Below, piece by piece: positions 10,372-21,046 of a DNA stretch of 64,000 bases. The stretch spans positions 1 through 64,000 of the forward strand of contig NZ_RCTF01000007.1 in assembly GCF_003667445.1 (NCBI RefSeq). Reading direction: 5' to 3'. The notes under the pieces were generated by a model, which saw only the letters and a program-made list of their open reading frames with translations, had not been told where the DNA came from and ran no database searches. Numbering within the stretch: the first letter of the stretch is position 1; each line of letters begins with the position of its first letter. The position numbers and the translations under genes are program-made. The DNA comes from Xanthobacter tagetidis. Lineage in GTDB: Bacteria > Pseudomonadota > Alphaproteobacteria > Rhizobiales > Xanthobacteraceae.

Positions 10372-11556
10372 TCAGGCGACCTTGCGGCGCGCGAGGAACT
10401 CGCCCATGCGGCCGATGGCGGCGACGATGTTCTCCCGCGAGGTGGCATAGGACAGGCGCAGATAGCCCTCCCCGTGCACGCCGAAGTCCGGCCCGCCGAT
10501 CACCGCGACCCCGGCGTCCTCCAGCAGCGCGGAGGCGAGCTGCTTGGCCGAGCCCCAGCCGGTGCGCGAGACGTTCGGGAAGGCGTAGAACGCGCCCTTC
10601 GGCGTCGCGCAGGACACGCCCGGCAGATCGTTGAGCCCGTCGACGACGATGCGGCGGCGGGCGTCGAACTCGGCCAGCATGTTGGCCACAGCGTCCTGCG
10701 GCCCCTCCAGAGCGGCGATGCCGGCATACTGGGTGGCGGCGTTGACGCAGCTCCAGGCGTTCACCGCGAGCTTCCTCACCTTGTCGTAGAGGTCCTTGGG
10801 CCACACCGAATAGCCGAGCCGCCACCCGGTCATGGCATAGGTCTTCGACCAGCCGTTGAGCAGGATCAGCCGGTCGCGGATCTCGGGATAGGCGAGCAGG
10901 GTCTGGTGTTGTTCGCCGTCGAACAGGAACTGGTCGTAGATCTCGTCCGACATCACCGCGACGTGCGGGTGGGCGGCGAGGCCGGCGACCAGCTTGTCGA
11001 TCTCGGCCTTGGGGGTGACGCCGCCGGTGGGATTGGCGGGCGAGTTGAGGATCAGGAGCCGCGTCGCCGGCGTGATGAGGGCCAGCGTCTCCTCGGCCGA
11101 GAAGGCGAAGCCGTTCTCCTCGCGGATCGGCACCGGAATGGGGGTGGCGCCCATGTGCTCGATCATCGAGCGGTAGATGGGAAAGCCGGGATCGGGATAG
11201 AGAATCTCCGCCCCCGGCTCGCCGAACAGGCGGATGGCGGCATACATCGTCACCTTGCCGCCGGGTACGATCATCACGAGGTCCGGGCTCACCTCGACGC
11301 CGTAGCGCTTGTAGAGGTCGCGCGACACCGCCTCGCGCAGCGGCAGGATGCCGACCGAGGGGGTATAGCCGTGCTGGCCGTCCTGCAGCGCTTTCACCGC
11401 CGCCGCCACGATGTGGTCGGGGGTGCGGAAGTCCGGCTGGCCGATGCCGAGATTGAGGATGTCCCGCCCCTGGGCGGCGAGGGCAGTGGCCCGCGCCAGC
11501 ACGGCGAAGGCGTTCTCCTCGCCGATGCGGTCGAAGGCGGGATTGGTGGCGAGCAT
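10372..11556 (-). CDS. Class I pyridoxal-phosphate aminotransferase
   Basis: 394 residues, fold type I. The ATG at 11556 gives MLATNPAFDRIGEENAFAVL, matching the usual N-terminus; the frame stays open upstream only as antisense of mutY. Visible motifs: NLGIGQPDF near the start, LLILNSPANPTGG with the Asn that contacts the PLP ring, DEIYDQFLFDG, and the Schiff-base Lys in SWSKTYAMTGWRLGYS. This is the AspC/AatA subgroup; aspartate, aromatic or broad 2-oxo-acid specificity cannot be told apart here. The downstream LprI-like gene starts two bases after its stop. Confidence 0.9.
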   Translation of the reverse strand: MLATNPAFDRIGEENAFAVLARATALAAQGRDILNLGIGQPDFRTPDHIVAAAVKALQDGQHGYTPSVGILPLREAVSRDLYKRYGVEVSPDLVMIVPGGKVTMYAAIRLFGEPGAEILYPDPGFPIYRSMIEHMGATPIPVPIREENGFAFSAEETLALITPATRLLILNSPANPTGGVTPKAEIDKLVAGLAAHPHVAVMSDEIYDQFLFDGEQHQTLLAYPEIRDRLILLNGWSKTYAMTGWRLGYSVWPKDLYDKVRKLAVNAWSCVNAATQYAGIAALEGPQDAVANMLAEFDARRRIVVDGLNDLPGVSCATPKGAFYAFPNVSRTGWGSAKQLASALLEDAGVAVIGGPDFGVHGEGYLRLSYATSRENIVAAIGRMGEFLARRKVA

Positions 11557-11742
11557 GGCGTCTTCTCCCTCGCGGCGGCGCGTTCGGCGCCTGCCCGTGC
11601 AAGCGGCCCGCTCCTGGCCGGGGGCCGCGCCTGTTTCGATAGCATCAACACCGACGTCGCGCATCCGGGCGCATCGGCCTGAGGCGTGGACGGCGCGCCG
11701 CCGGCCCTTGCGGCGGCGCCCGCGGCATCGCACCTTCCGGCC

Positions 11743-12897
11743 ATGGCCGATCCGTCCGCCCCCCTCGCCCGACCGCGCCGGCGCATCCGTGCACCGGCCG
11801 TGCCGCATGAGGCCGCGGCCGAGACGCCGGTGCGGCACGAAGCGGCGGGCGCAGGCGCCCGCGCCACGGCGCTGCTCGCCTGGTATGACGCCCATCGCCG
11901 CCGCTTGCCCTGGCGCGCCGGGGCGGGCGAGCGGGCGGACCCCTACCATGTGTTCCTGTCGGAGATCATGCTCCAGCAGACCACCGTGAAGGCGGTGATC
12001 CCCTATTTCGGCGCCTTCCTCGCCCGCTGGCCGACCGTGCGGCACCTGGCGGCGGCGGCGCAGGAGGAGGTGCTCTCCCAATGGGCCGGCCTCGGCTATT
12101 ACGCCCGCGCCCGCAACCTCCACGCCTGCGCCAAGGCGGTGAGCGAGCGCCATGGCGGCGCCTTCCCGGACGACGAAGAGGCGCTGCTCGAACTGCCGGG
12201 CATCGGCCCCTACACGGCGGCCGCCATCGCCGCCATCGCCTTCGGCCGCAAGGCGAGCCCGGTGGACGGCAATATCGAGCGCGTGGTTTCCCGCCTGTTC
12301 GCCGTCGACACCCCCTTGCCCGGAGCCAAGCCCCGCATCAAGGCGCTGGCGGCATCGCTGGTGCCGGACCGGCGGCCGGGCGATTTCGCGCAGGCCATGA
12401 TGGACCTCGGCGCCACCATCTGCACCCCGCGCGCGCCGGCCTGCGGCATCTGCCCGCTGATGGCGGACTGCGCCGCGCGAGCGCAGGGCGATCCCGCCCG
12501 CTTCCCCGTGAAGGCGGCGAAGGGCGACAAGCCCACGCGCGCCGGCACCGCCTTCCTCGCCGTGCGCGCGGACGGGGCGGTGCTGCTGCGCTCGCGGCCG
12601 GAAAAGGGCCTGCTCGGCGGCATGACGGAGGTGCCGTCCACCCCCTGGGAGAAAGCAGGCGCCGGCCACGCCGACGCCCGGCCGCATGCGCCGCTTGCGG
12701 CGCCGTGGCGCCCCCTGCCGGGCGCCGTGCGGCACGTCTTCACCCATTTCGCGCTGGATCTCGTGGTCTGGCGCGCCGATCTGCCGGCGACGGCGGCGGC
12801 ACCTGCCGGCATGCGCTTCGTGGTGCCGCGCGACTTCGGCCGCGAGGCGCTGCCCTCGGTGATGCGCAAGGTGCTGGCGCACGGGCGCGCCACCTAA
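11743..12897 (+). CDS. mutY: A/G-specific adenine DNA glycosylase MutY
   Basis: Removes adenine mispaired with 8-oxoguanine. The ATG at 11743 gives 384 residues; a GTG at 11686 would add 19 residues of low-complexity Ala/Pro sequence and is less likely. HhH-GPD fold with catalytic Glu in SEIMLQQTTV, the helix-hairpin-helix LPGIGPYTAAAI, and the catalytic Asp in SPVDGNIERV. The [4Fe-4S] loop CTPRAPACGICPLMADC has the diagnostic C-x6-C-x2-C-x5-C spacing. The C-terminal NUDIX-like domain that recognises 8-oxoG begins near TAFLAVRADGAVLL. It is divergent from the aminotransferase gene. Confidence 0.95.
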   Translation: MADPSAPLARPRRRIRAPAVPHEAAAETPVRHEAAGAGARATALLAWYDAHRRRLPWRAGAGERADPYHVFLSEIMLQQTTVKAVIPYFGAFLARWPTVRHLAAAAQEEVLSQWAGLGYYARARNLHACAKAVSERHGGAFPDDEEALLELPGIGPYTAAAIAAIAFGRKASPVDGNIERVVSRLFAVDTPLPGAKPRIKALAASLVPDRRPGDFAQAMMDLGATICTPRAPACGICPLMADCAARAQGDPARFPVKAAKGDKPTRAGTAFLAVRADGAVLLRSRPEKGLLGGMTEVPSTPWEKAGAGHADARPHAPLAAPWRPLPGAVRHVFTHFALDLVVWRADLPATAAAPAGMRFVVPRDFGREALPSVMRKVLAHGRAT

Positions 12898-13336
12898 ATT
12901 ATTGGCAGAGAACGCGTTGTCCGATCAGCGTGCGGGGGCAAGCCGATCGGCGCGTGCCCTGGAGCAGTCGGCCGGTTCCGGCGCCGCATCCCCCAGGGCG
13001 GGCAGGCCCGGGGGCAAAGCAGCCGCCCATTTCCAGCGCCGCCATTCCCGGCTGATGATGTCTTTCCTTGCAGACCAAGCCGAGAGGGTTGCGATAACAG
13101 TTTCGTGCTCAAACTGCCGTAAGGGAACTTATTTTAGTTTCAAGACTTTACGGCACTTCTTCTCGGGAAGGTGCCTAATAATCAGCCTACGGATATTTGA
13201 TCGGCCAAGACCAATGTCTCGTCACGAATGGGCATGAAGGTCGATCCTGTCGGCCTCCATTGGGCGAGGCGGATACACACCGAATATTCCCTTCAGCCGA
13301 TCACGCTCTGTGCCGGCCTTCCCCGTGAGGAGTGTC
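12898..13336 (+). other. 439-base gap with an AT-rich patch
   Basis: No gene I can support lies here. About 13056-13237 is clearly poorer in GC than its surroundings (for example ttattttagtttcaagac). A frame from 13056 would encode about 60 residues with one C-x2-C, ending at the TGA at 13235-13237, but its codon use is unlike the neighbours and I recognise no family. The rest is GC-rich and probably holds the promoter of the methyltransferase gene. Confidence 0.4.
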
Positions 13337-14152
13337 ATGAGCCATCTCCCTTTCGCGCGCATCCAGCCTGTCGGACCCCGCTCCCTTGCCGCTGGCGTCG
13401 GCACAGCATTGGCCGTGCTGCTCCTGGCCCTGCCCGTGCGCGCCGAACCCAAGCTCGACGTGCCCTATGTTCCCACGCCTGACGAGGTGGTCGCGCGCAT
13501 GCTCGAGATGGGCGACGTGGGCGCCGACGACTTCGTCATCGACCTCGGTTCGGGCGACGGGCGCATCGCCATCGCCGCGGTCAAGGAGCGCGGCGCACGC
13601 GGTGCCCTGGGCGTCGACATCGACCCCGCCCGCATTGCCGAGGCGCAGGAGAACGCCAAGGCGGCCGGCGTCGACGGCATGGTCGAGTTCCGCGAGCAGA
13701 ACCTGTTCCAGACCGACCTGGCGTCCGCCGACGTCATCACCATGTACCTGCTGGAATCGGTCAATGCGCAGCTGCGCCCCACGCTTGCCAAGCTGAAGCC
13801 CGGCACGCGCCTCGTCTCCCACGCCTTCACCCTCGGCGACTGGCAACCGGACCAGACCGCCCGCGTCAATGGCCGCGAGGTCTTCGCCTGGGTGGTTCCG
13901 GCGCAGGTGGGCGGGCGATGGGCGATCGCCGACGGGGAGCGGAAGGTGACGCTGAACCTCACCCAGTCGTTTCAGGTGGTGAGGGGTTCGGCCGCGGTCG
14001 ATGGCCGCTCGGTCCCGGTCGAGGCGAAGCTGGTGGGAGACCAGATCGAGCTCACCGTCGCCGCCGAGGGCGGTCCGCGCACCTATCGGGGCACGGTGAA
14101 CGGCACCCGGATCGAGCCTTCGGAGGGCGGCTGGCAGGCGACCCGGAGCTAG
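13337..14152 (+). CDS. Exported class I SAM-dependent methyltransferase-like protein
   Basis: 271 residues from the ATG at 13337, preceded by a good ribosome site (gtgaggagtg). Residues 1-36 form a signal peptide with cleavage near PVRAEPK. The mature protein starts with DVPYVPTPDEVVARMLEM, then the SAM-binding motif I DLGSGDGRIAIAA, acidic loop GVDIDPARIAEAQENA and motif IV-like ADVITMYLLESVN, followed by a beta-rich tail of about 80 residues. The fold resembles the FAM173-type lysine methyltransferases. What is odd is the signal peptide, since SAM is not known to be available in the periplasm. The target is unknown. An APC permease follows after 77 bases. Confidence 0.8.
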   Translation: MSHLPFARIQPVGPRSLAAGVGTALAVLLLALPVRAEPKLDVPYVPTPDEVVARMLEMGDVGADDFVIDLGSGDGRIAIAAVKERGARGALGVDIDPARIAEAQENAKAAGVDGMVEFREQNLFQTDLASADVITMYLLESVNAQLRPTLAKLKPGTRLVSHAFTLGDWQPDQTARVNGREVFAWVVPAQVGGRWAIADGERKVTLNLTQSFQVVRGSAAVDGRSVPVEAKLVGDQIELTVAAEGGPRTYRGTVNGTRIEPSEGGWQATRS

Positions 14153-14229
14153 AGCGGACCTCCCACTTTCCCGATCCACACGCGAGAGCGGGGCCGCGCC
14201 GCGGCCCTGCATCGCGGGAGAACACCTCC

Positions 14230-15597
14230 ATGCACCGTCCGTCCTCTTCGGAAACCAGCCGTGCCGGCCGCGGCCTCACCGTCACGGACGGCGTCGCCGT
14301 CATGGTGGGCATCGTCTTCGGCATCGGCATCTTCCGGACGCCGCCGCTTGTCGCCGCCAATGTGGAAAGCGATCTCGCCTTCGTCGCCGTATGGGTGGCG
14401 GGCGGTCTCATCACCCTCGCCGGAGCGCTCTGCTACGCCGAGCTGGCCACCGCCCATCCCGACCGCGGCGGCGAGTATCATTTCCTCTCCCGCGCCTACG
14501 GCCCGCGCCTTGCGGTGCTGTTCGCCTGGGCGCGCGGCAGCGTGATCCAGACCGGTGCCATCGCCGCCGTGGCGTTTGTCTATGGCGACTACATGCAGGC
14601 GCTGCTGCCGCTTGGGCCCTGGGGGCCGTCGATCCACGCCGCACTGGCGGTGGCGGCGCTCACCGCGCTGAACGTCTGGGGCACGCGGCGCTCCAGCCTG
14701 AGCCAGCGTGCGCTCACCGGCGTGACGCTCCTCATGATCCTGCTGGTGGCAGGCGTGGGCCTGCTCGGTCCGGGCGCGGAGCCGGGCGTGCGGGCGAGCG
14801 CCGGCGTCGATTCCTCGGCCGCGCTCGGCATGGCGATGGTGTTCGTGCTCCTCACCTATGGCGGCTGGAGCGAAGCGGTCTATCTCTCCGGCGAGATGCG
14901 CGACGTCCAGCGCACCATGAAGCGCACGCTCGTCATCGGCACCGCGGTGGTGGTCCTGGTCTACGGTCTGTTCAACCTGGCGCTGCTCAACGCCTTCGGC
15001 CTCGAGGGCCTGCGCGCGTCCGACGCGCCGGCGGCGGACCTCATGCGTGCGCTCGGGGGCGGCACCGGGGAGGCGCTGCTGGCGGTGGCGGTGGCGATCA
15101 TGGCGCTGAGCACGCTCAACGGCACCATCCTCACCGGCGCCCGCGCCTTCCACGCGCTCGGCTCCGACGTGCCGGTGCTGTCCTTCCTGAGCCGCGACGA
15201 CATCACGGCCCGCGCGCCCGTGGCGGCGCTGCTGGTCCAGGGCGCCGTGGCGCTGCTGCTGGTGCTGCTCGGTGCGCTCACCCGCGACGGATTCAAGGCC
15301 ATGGTGGACTTCACGGCCCCGGTGTTCTGGAGCTTCCTGTTCCTGGTGAGCCTGTCGCTGTTCCTGTTCCGCATCCGCGAGCCGGACCGGGTGCGGCCGT
15401 TCAAGGTGCCGCTCTATCCGCTGACGCCGATTCTGTTCAGCGCCGCCTGCGCCGGCCTCATCTATTCGAGCCTCGCTTATACCGGAACCGGGGCGCTGAT
15501 CGGCGTCGGCGTGGTGCTCGCCGGGCTGCCGCTTCTGCTGCTGATGCGGCGACCCGATGCGCCGGACCGGGCGGCGGCACAGCCGGCCGCGGAGTAG
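14230..15597 (+). CDS. APC-superfamily amino-acid permease
   Basis: 455 residues with about 12 hydrophobic segments, an inner-membrane transporter of amino acids or polyamines. The ATG at 14230 follows cgggagaacacctcc; in-frame starts from 13918 lie inside the preceding gene. The first helix has the APC unwound-helix motif GVAVMVGIVFGIGIFRTPP, and GGLITLAGALCYAELATAHP with the nearby RGGEYHFLSRAYG is typical of the LAT/PotE branch. The C-terminal signature FRIREPDRVRPFKVPLYP is common in the family. Direction (uptake or exchange) and substrate cannot be set. It probably shares a message with the exported methyltransferase. Confidence 0.85.
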   Translation: MHRPSSSETSRAGRGLTVTDGVAVMVGIVFGIGIFRTPPLVAANVESDLAFVAVWVAGGLITLAGALCYAELATAHPDRGGEYHFLSRAYGPRLAVLFAWARGSVIQTGAIAAVAFVYGDYMQALLPLGPWGPSIHAALAVAALTALNVWGTRRSSLSQRALTGVTLLMILLVAGVGLLGPGAEPGVRASAGVDSSAALGMAMVFVLLTYGGWSEAVYLSGEMRDVQRTMKRTLVIGTAVVVLVYGLFNLALLNAFGLEGLRASDAPAADLMRALGGGTGEALLAVAVAIMALSTLNGTILTGARAFHALGSDVPVLSFLSRDDITARAPVAALLVQGAVALLLVLLGALTRDGFKAMVDFTAPVFWSFLFLVSLSLFLFRIREPDRVRPFKVPLYPLTPILFSAACAGLIYSSLAYTGTGALIGVGVVLAGLPLLLLMRRPDAPDRAAAQPAAE

Positions 15598-15604
15598 ACG
15601 CGCG

Positions 15605-16831
<1,227 letters not shown>

Positions 16832-16874
16832 CTACGCAACACTTACCGATGGCGGGCAGTGTGGCGGGGGCGGG

Positions 16875-16889
16875 TTAAGGTGCAGTTAC
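16875..16889 (-). promoter_or_regulatory. Putative CtrA box upstream of ccrM
   Basis: TTAA at 16875-16878 and TTAC at 16886-16889 are separated by exactly 7 bases, 7 of 8 positions matching the TTAA-N7-TTAA consensus. It lies 53 bases upstream of the ccrM start. CtrA directly activates ccrM in Caulobacter; here this is inferred from the motif only. Confidence 0.45.
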
Positions 16890-16921
16890 ACCGACGCAGC
16901 GTCAGCCGCTTTCCGCCGCGC

Positions 16922-18751
16922 TTAGCGCTGCTCCGCGGCGATGGCGTCTCCCGCGATGGCGTCCGCCGCCGGATTGAGCGGCTGCGCGGCATGGCGCGGG
17001 CGGGTGAAGGGCTCGGGCTTCGGGCCGGTGCCGTGCAAGAGGTCGAGCCCGGCATAGAAGCCGCTGGTCTGCTCCAGGCACAGGCGCTCCTTGTCTCTGC
17101 GGCGCACGTCGTCCACCGTCTCCTGCGCCTCCTCGGGCGAGAGGCCGAGATATTCCAGCGCGCCGCGGCCGAAGGCGAGGGCGGATTCCAGCGTCTCGCG
17201 CATCTGGAAGTCGACGTTCAGGTTGATGAGTTCGAGCGCGTGGCCGCGGTCGTAGGCGCGCACCAGCACGCCGGCATTGGGAAAGGTCTCCTGCGCGAGG
17301 GCGACGATCTTGTTCGCCGCCTCGCGCTTGTCCACGCAGATGGCGATCGCGCGCGCCCCGCCGGCGCCTGAGGCGTGCAGCACGTCGAGGTTGGTGCCGT
17401 CGCCGTAATAGATCTTGAAGCCGAACTTGGCGGCGGCGCGGATCATCTCCGGGTCGTTGTCGATGATAGTCACCTCCAGCCCGCGGGCGAGGAAGGTCTG
17501 GCTCGCCACCTGCCCGAAGCGGCCGAAGCCCACCACCAGCACCGAGCCCGAGAGCCCATCCGGCGCCTCGACGCCGTCGAGGTCCACCTTCTCCGGCGGC
17601 AGCAGGCGGCGGGCGGCGATCACGGTCAGCGGGGTCAGCACCATGGAGAGGATGACGGTGGTGGACATCACCGCATTGGTGCGGGCATCGAAGATGCCAA
17701 CGGCCGCCGCCGCGCCGTAGAGCACGAAGGCGAACTCGCCGCCCTGGGCGAACAGCGCGGCGCGGTAGAGCGCCTCGCGCCTGTCGGCGCCGAACATCAG
17801 CGCGATCACGAAGATGCCGATCGCCTTCACCACCATGTAGCCGACGACCGCCAGCGCCACGATGCGCCAGTCCGCCATCACCACGGTCAGGTTCAAAGAC
17901 ATGCCCACCGCCATGAAGAACAGGCCGAGCAGGAGCCCGCGGAACGGCTCGATGTCGGCCTCCAGCTGGTGGCGGAAGGTGGAGCCGGAGAGCAGCACCC
18001 CGGCGAGGAAGGCGCCCATGGCCATGGAGAGGCCGGAGAGCTGCATCAAAAGCGCGGTGCCGAGCACCACGGTGAGCGCGGCCGCGGTCATGATCTCGCG
18101 CGCCCGCGCGGCCGAAAGCAAAGCAAACAGCGGGTTCAGCAGCCAGCGCCCGGCCGCCACCACCACCGCCACCGCGCCGACCGCGATGCCGATCGCCTGC
18201 CAGTCGGCGCCGCCGCTGCCGCCCGATGCGGGCGCGAGCAACGCCACCAGCGCCAGCAGAGGCACGATCGCGAGGTCTTCCAGCAGCAGGATCGACACCG
18301 CGCGCTGGCCGGCCGGAGTCGCGGTCTCGCCCGCCTCGTCAAGGATCTGGATGATGGCGGCGGTGGAGGAGAGCACGAAGCCCATGGCCGCCAGGAAGGC
18401 CACCGCCGGCGCGAGGCCCGCCAGGAGCCCGAGGCCGGTGAGCAGCGCCCCGCACACCGCCACCTGCGCGAAGCCGAGGCCGAAGATCTCACGCCGCAGA
18501 CTCCACAGCCGCTGCGGCTTCATCTCCAGCCCGATCACGAACAGGAACATGACGACGCCGAGCTCGGCGAAGTGCAGCACCGCCTCGGGCGCCGAGATCA
18601 CCTTGAGGCCGAACGGGCCGATGGCGAGGCCGGCGGCCAGATAGCCGAGCACCGAGCCGAAGCCGGCGCGCTTGAACAAAGGCGCGGCGACGACGCCGGC
18701 GCCCAGGACGGCGACGATCTGCACCAGCTCGAAATTGGACGCTTCCGCCAT
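16922..18751 (-). CDS. CPA2 monovalent cation:proton antiporter, KefB-type
   Basis: Inner-membrane K+(Na+)/H+ antiporter with a regulatory nucleotide-binding domain. The ATG at 18751 gives 609 residues starting [20 protein letters not shown]; longer frames lack a ribosome site. About 12 helices fill residues 1-390, including [23 protein letters not shown] and [16 protein letters not shown] TrkA_N/RCK Rossmann domain follows ([21 protein letters not shown], then [13 protein letters not shown]), and a polar tail of about 90 residues. KefB/KefC export K+ when glutathione adducts accumulate; no KefF/KefG-type partner is adjacent, so glutathione gating is unproven. Confidence 0.9.
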   Translation of the reverse strand: MAEASNFELVQIVAVLGAGVVAAPLFKRAGFGSVLGYLAAGLAIGPFGLKVISAPEAVLHFAELGVVMFLFVIGLEMKPQRLWSLRREIFGLGFAQVAVCGALLTGLGLLAGLAPAVAFLAAMGFVLSSTAAIIQILDEAGETATPAGQRAVSILLLEDLAIVPLLALVALLAPASGGSGGADWQAIGIAVGAVAVVVAAGRWLLNPLFALLSAARAREIMTAAALTVVLGTALLMQLSGLSMAMGAFLAGVLLSGSTFRHQLEADIEPFRGLLLGLFFMAVGMSLNLTVVMADWRIVALAVVGYMVVKAIGIFVIALMFGADRREALYRAALFAQGGEFAFVLYGAAAAVGIFDARTNAVMSTTVILSMVLTPLTVIAARRLLPPEKVDLDGVEAPDGLSGSVLVVGFGRFGQVASQTFLARGLEVTIIDNDPEMIRAAAKFGFKIYYGDGTNLDVLHASGAGGARAIAICVDKREAANKIVALAQETFPNAGVLVRAYDRGHALELINLNVDFQMRETLESALAFGRGALEYLGLSPEEAQETVDDVRRRDKERLCLEQTSGFYAGLDLLHGTGPKPEPFTRPRHAAQPLNPAADAIAGDAIAAEQR

Positions 18752-18901
18752 GGCAGACCCCGCGAAGATGGATGGATGCCGCGAGCCGCGCGGCCGGTCT
18801 CTTTCGTAACGGAAGGATGGCGCCGCGGCGAGCCCGGGCGCGCATCGCCCAGCTGGGTCAATTCCTCGACAGGACTTCGTCCCCATTGCACAATTTATGG
18901 C

Positions 18902-18914
18902 GTTGCGTCGCAAC
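18902..18914. promoter_or_regulatory. Perfect 13-base palindrome in the antiporter/SulP divergent gap
   Basis: GTTGCGTCGCAAC is a perfect 6+1+6 inverted repeat in the 314-base gap (18752-19065) between the divergent antiporter and sulfate-permease genes. It could be an operator for either. I do not recognise the regulator, and a chance palindrome in GC-rich DNA is possible. Nothing else coding is seen in this gap. Confidence 0.3.
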
Positions 18915-19065
18915 AAGATTGCCGATACCCAAGGCTTCAGCAATCAGGACCCGGTGCAACTCCGGGTGGCTCTTCCGGCCGCCGATCCGCCGGACAACGC
19001 AAATGACACGGTGCCTTGCACGCCGCCTCGCGGGCGGATGGTGTTCTATTGCGGATTACTCTCCC

Positions 19066-20556
19066 ATGTCTGCCCACAACCTCTATTTCCGCCAGTGGTT
19101 CTCCAACATTCGCGGCGACATCCTCGCCGGCATCGTGGTCGCCCTCGCGCTCATACCCGAAGCCATCGGATTTTCCGTCATCGCCGGCGTCGACCCGAAG
19201 GTCGGCCTCTATGCCTCGTTCGCCATCGCCTGCGTCTCCGCCTTCCTCGGCGGGCGGCCGGGCATGATCTCGGCGGCGACCGCCGCCACCGCCGTCGTGA
19301 TGGTCTCGCTGGTGCGCGATCACGGCCTGCAATATCTGTTCGCCGCCACCATCCTCATGGGCGTCCTGCAGGTGCTCGCGGGGCTGCTGCGCGTCGGCCG
19401 GCTGATGCGCTTCGTCTCCCGCTCCGTCATCACCGGCTTCGTCAACGCGCTCGCGATCCTGATCTTCATGGCGCAGCTGCCGGAGCTGATCGGCGTGCCG
19501 GTCGAGACCTACGTCATGGTCGCGGCGGGCCTCGCCATCATCTATCTGTTTCCCTACCTGACCCGGGCGGTGCCCTCGCCTCTGGTGGCCATCGCCGTGC
19601 TCACCGCCTTCGCCTGGTGGACGGGCCTGGACCTGCGCACCGTGGGCGATCTGGGCGAACTGCCTTCGAGCTTCCCGGCCTTCCTGCTGCCGGACGTGCC
19701 GCTGACCTTCGAAACGCTCAGGATCATCTTCCCCTATTCGGTGACGCTCGCGGCCGTGGGCCTGCTGGAATCTCTGCTCACCGCGCAGATCGTCGACGAC
19801 ATGACCGACACGCTCTCCAACAAGAGCCAGGAATGCATCGGCCAGGGCGCGAGCAACGTCGCCTCGGCGCTGATCGGCGGCATGGGGGGCTGCGCCATGA
19901 TCGGCCAGTCGGTCATCAACGTGACCTCGGGCGGGCGCGGACGTCTCTCCACCTTCGTGGCGGGCGCGTTCCTCCTGTTCCTGATCCTGGTGCTGGACGA
20001 TCTCGTGCGCGTCATCCCGATGGCGGCGCTGGTGGCGGTGATGATCATGGTCTCCATCGGCACCTTCTCGTGGCGCTCGATCCTCGACCTGCGCACCAAT
20101 CCGCTGCCGTCGTCCGTGGTCATGGCGGCGACCGTCTTCACCGTTGTCGGCACGCACGATCTGGCACAGGGCGTGCTCGTGGGCGTGCTGCTCTCCGGCG
20201 TGTTCTTCGCCGGCAAGGTGGCGCGGCTCGTGAGCGTGACGCGCACCGAGGCCGAGGGATGCGTGCGCTACACCGTGCTGGGGCAGATCTTCTTCGCCTC
20301 CTCCGAGGCGTTCCTGCGCGGCTTCGACCTGGAGGGGAGGGCAGCGCAGGAGACCCCGGCCGAGGTGGTGATCGACCTCACCCACGCCCATTTCTGGGAC
20401 ATCACCTCCATCGGCGCGCTCGACAAGGCGGTGATGAAGCTGCGCCAGCGCGGCGCCGCCGTCACCGTGCTCGGCCTCAACGAAGCGAGCGCCACCATGG
20501 TCGACCGCTTCGCGCTGCACGACAAGGACGGCACCCGCCCCGCCGCGCTGCACTGA
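19066..20556 (+). CDS. SulP-family anion transporter with STAS domain
   Basis: 496 residues from the ATG at 19066, which places [19 protein letters not shown], the SulP signature, near the N-terminus. About 10-12 membrane segments occupy residues 15-380, with the conserved [12 protein letters not shown] pore region. The C-terminal STAS domain (about 395-490) includes [21 protein letters not shown]. SulP proteins carry sulfate, bicarbonate, dicarboxylates or other anions. No cysteine-synthesis, carbonic-anhydrase or sulfate-assimilation gene adjoins it, so the anion is open. Confidence 0.9.
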   Translation: MSAHNLYFRQWFSNIRGDILAGIVVALALIPEAIGFSVIAGVDPKVGLYASFAIACVSAFLGGRPGMISAATAATAVVMVSLVRDHGLQYLFAATILMGVLQVLAGLLRVGRLMRFVSRSVITGFVNALAILIFMAQLPELIGVPVETYVMVAAGLAIIYLFPYLTRAVPSPLVAIAVLTAFAWWTGLDLRTVGDLGELPSSFPAFLLPDVPLTFETLRIIFPYSVTLAAVGLLESLLTAQIVDDMTDTLSNKSQECIGQGASNVASALIGGMGGCAMIGQSVINVTSGGRGRLSTFVAGAFLLFLILVLDDLVRVIPMAALVAVMIMVSIGTFSWRSILDLRTNPLPSSVVMAATVFTVVGTHDLAQGVLVGVLLSGVFFAGKVARLVSVTRTEAEGCVRYTVLGQIFFASSEAFLRGFDLEGRAAQETPAEVVIDLTHAHFWDITSIGALDKAVMKLRQRGAAVTVLGLNEASATMVDRFALHDKDGTRPAALH

Positions 20557-20659
20557 AGTCACGCTGCACTGGGCGCAGGTGCGGCTTGCCCGAGGCGGTG
20601 CGCCGCGCCATCCTCGCGCGGTGCGGCGCGGCCCGCGCCGCCCCCCGCGGAGCGCATGG

Positions 20660-20884
20660 ATGGAGAAGACGCCCACCCCGTTCGAGAAGCGCCACCGCGA
20701 CGGCTCCCTGTGGGCGCGCGGCCAGACGCTGGACGACCTGCCCACCGGCTATTGGGAATGGTTCCGGATCGACGGTACCCGCCTGCGCTCCGGCCATTTC
20801 CAGGCGGGCCGGCAGGTGGGGGAGTGGACCACCTATGACAAGACGGGCGCGGTCTACAAGGTGACGCGGATGAAGGAGGGGTAG
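20660..20884 (+). CDS. Small YwqK/MORN-like protein
   Basis: 74 residues from the ATG at 20660; extending to 20579 would add only Arg/Pro-rich sequence. It contains two or three MORN-like units: FEKRHRDGSLWARGQ, PTGYWEWFRIDGTRLRSG and QVGEWTTYDKTGAVYKV. Such short proteins are widespread in Hyphomicrobiales and match the repeat found in YwqK-type antitoxins. No toxin gene adjoins it, so a toxin-antitoxin role is not supported. It lies about 100 bases after the SulP gene in the same direction, and its function is unknown. Confidence 0.75.
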   Translation: MEKTPTPFEKRHRDGSLWARGQTLDDLPTGYWEWFRIDGTRLRSGHFQAGRQVGEWTTYDKTGAVYKVTRMKEG

Positions 20885-21046
20885 GGTTCAGCAGGCGATT
20901 GCCCGACGCCGCGCCCGTCACCATGCGCCCGGTCCTGGGCGTCGCGCACGGCAACGGCGGGCGTCTTGATCGTGGTCTCGCGTGCCTGGGCCAGGGCGCG
21001 AGTACAATCCCATCTGCACGCAACGGCGAGGATGGGACCGCCCCCC

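Noticed and set aside
11557..12882. Upstream extension of the aminotransferase frame over mutY
   Set aside because: The extra sequence is antisense of mutY with no protein similarity; the ATG at 11556 gives a normal N-terminus.
20579..20659. N-terminal extension of the small YwqK/MORN-like protein
   Set aside because: Arg/Pro-rich with no similarity to the repeat; the internal ATG at 20660 fits the family start.
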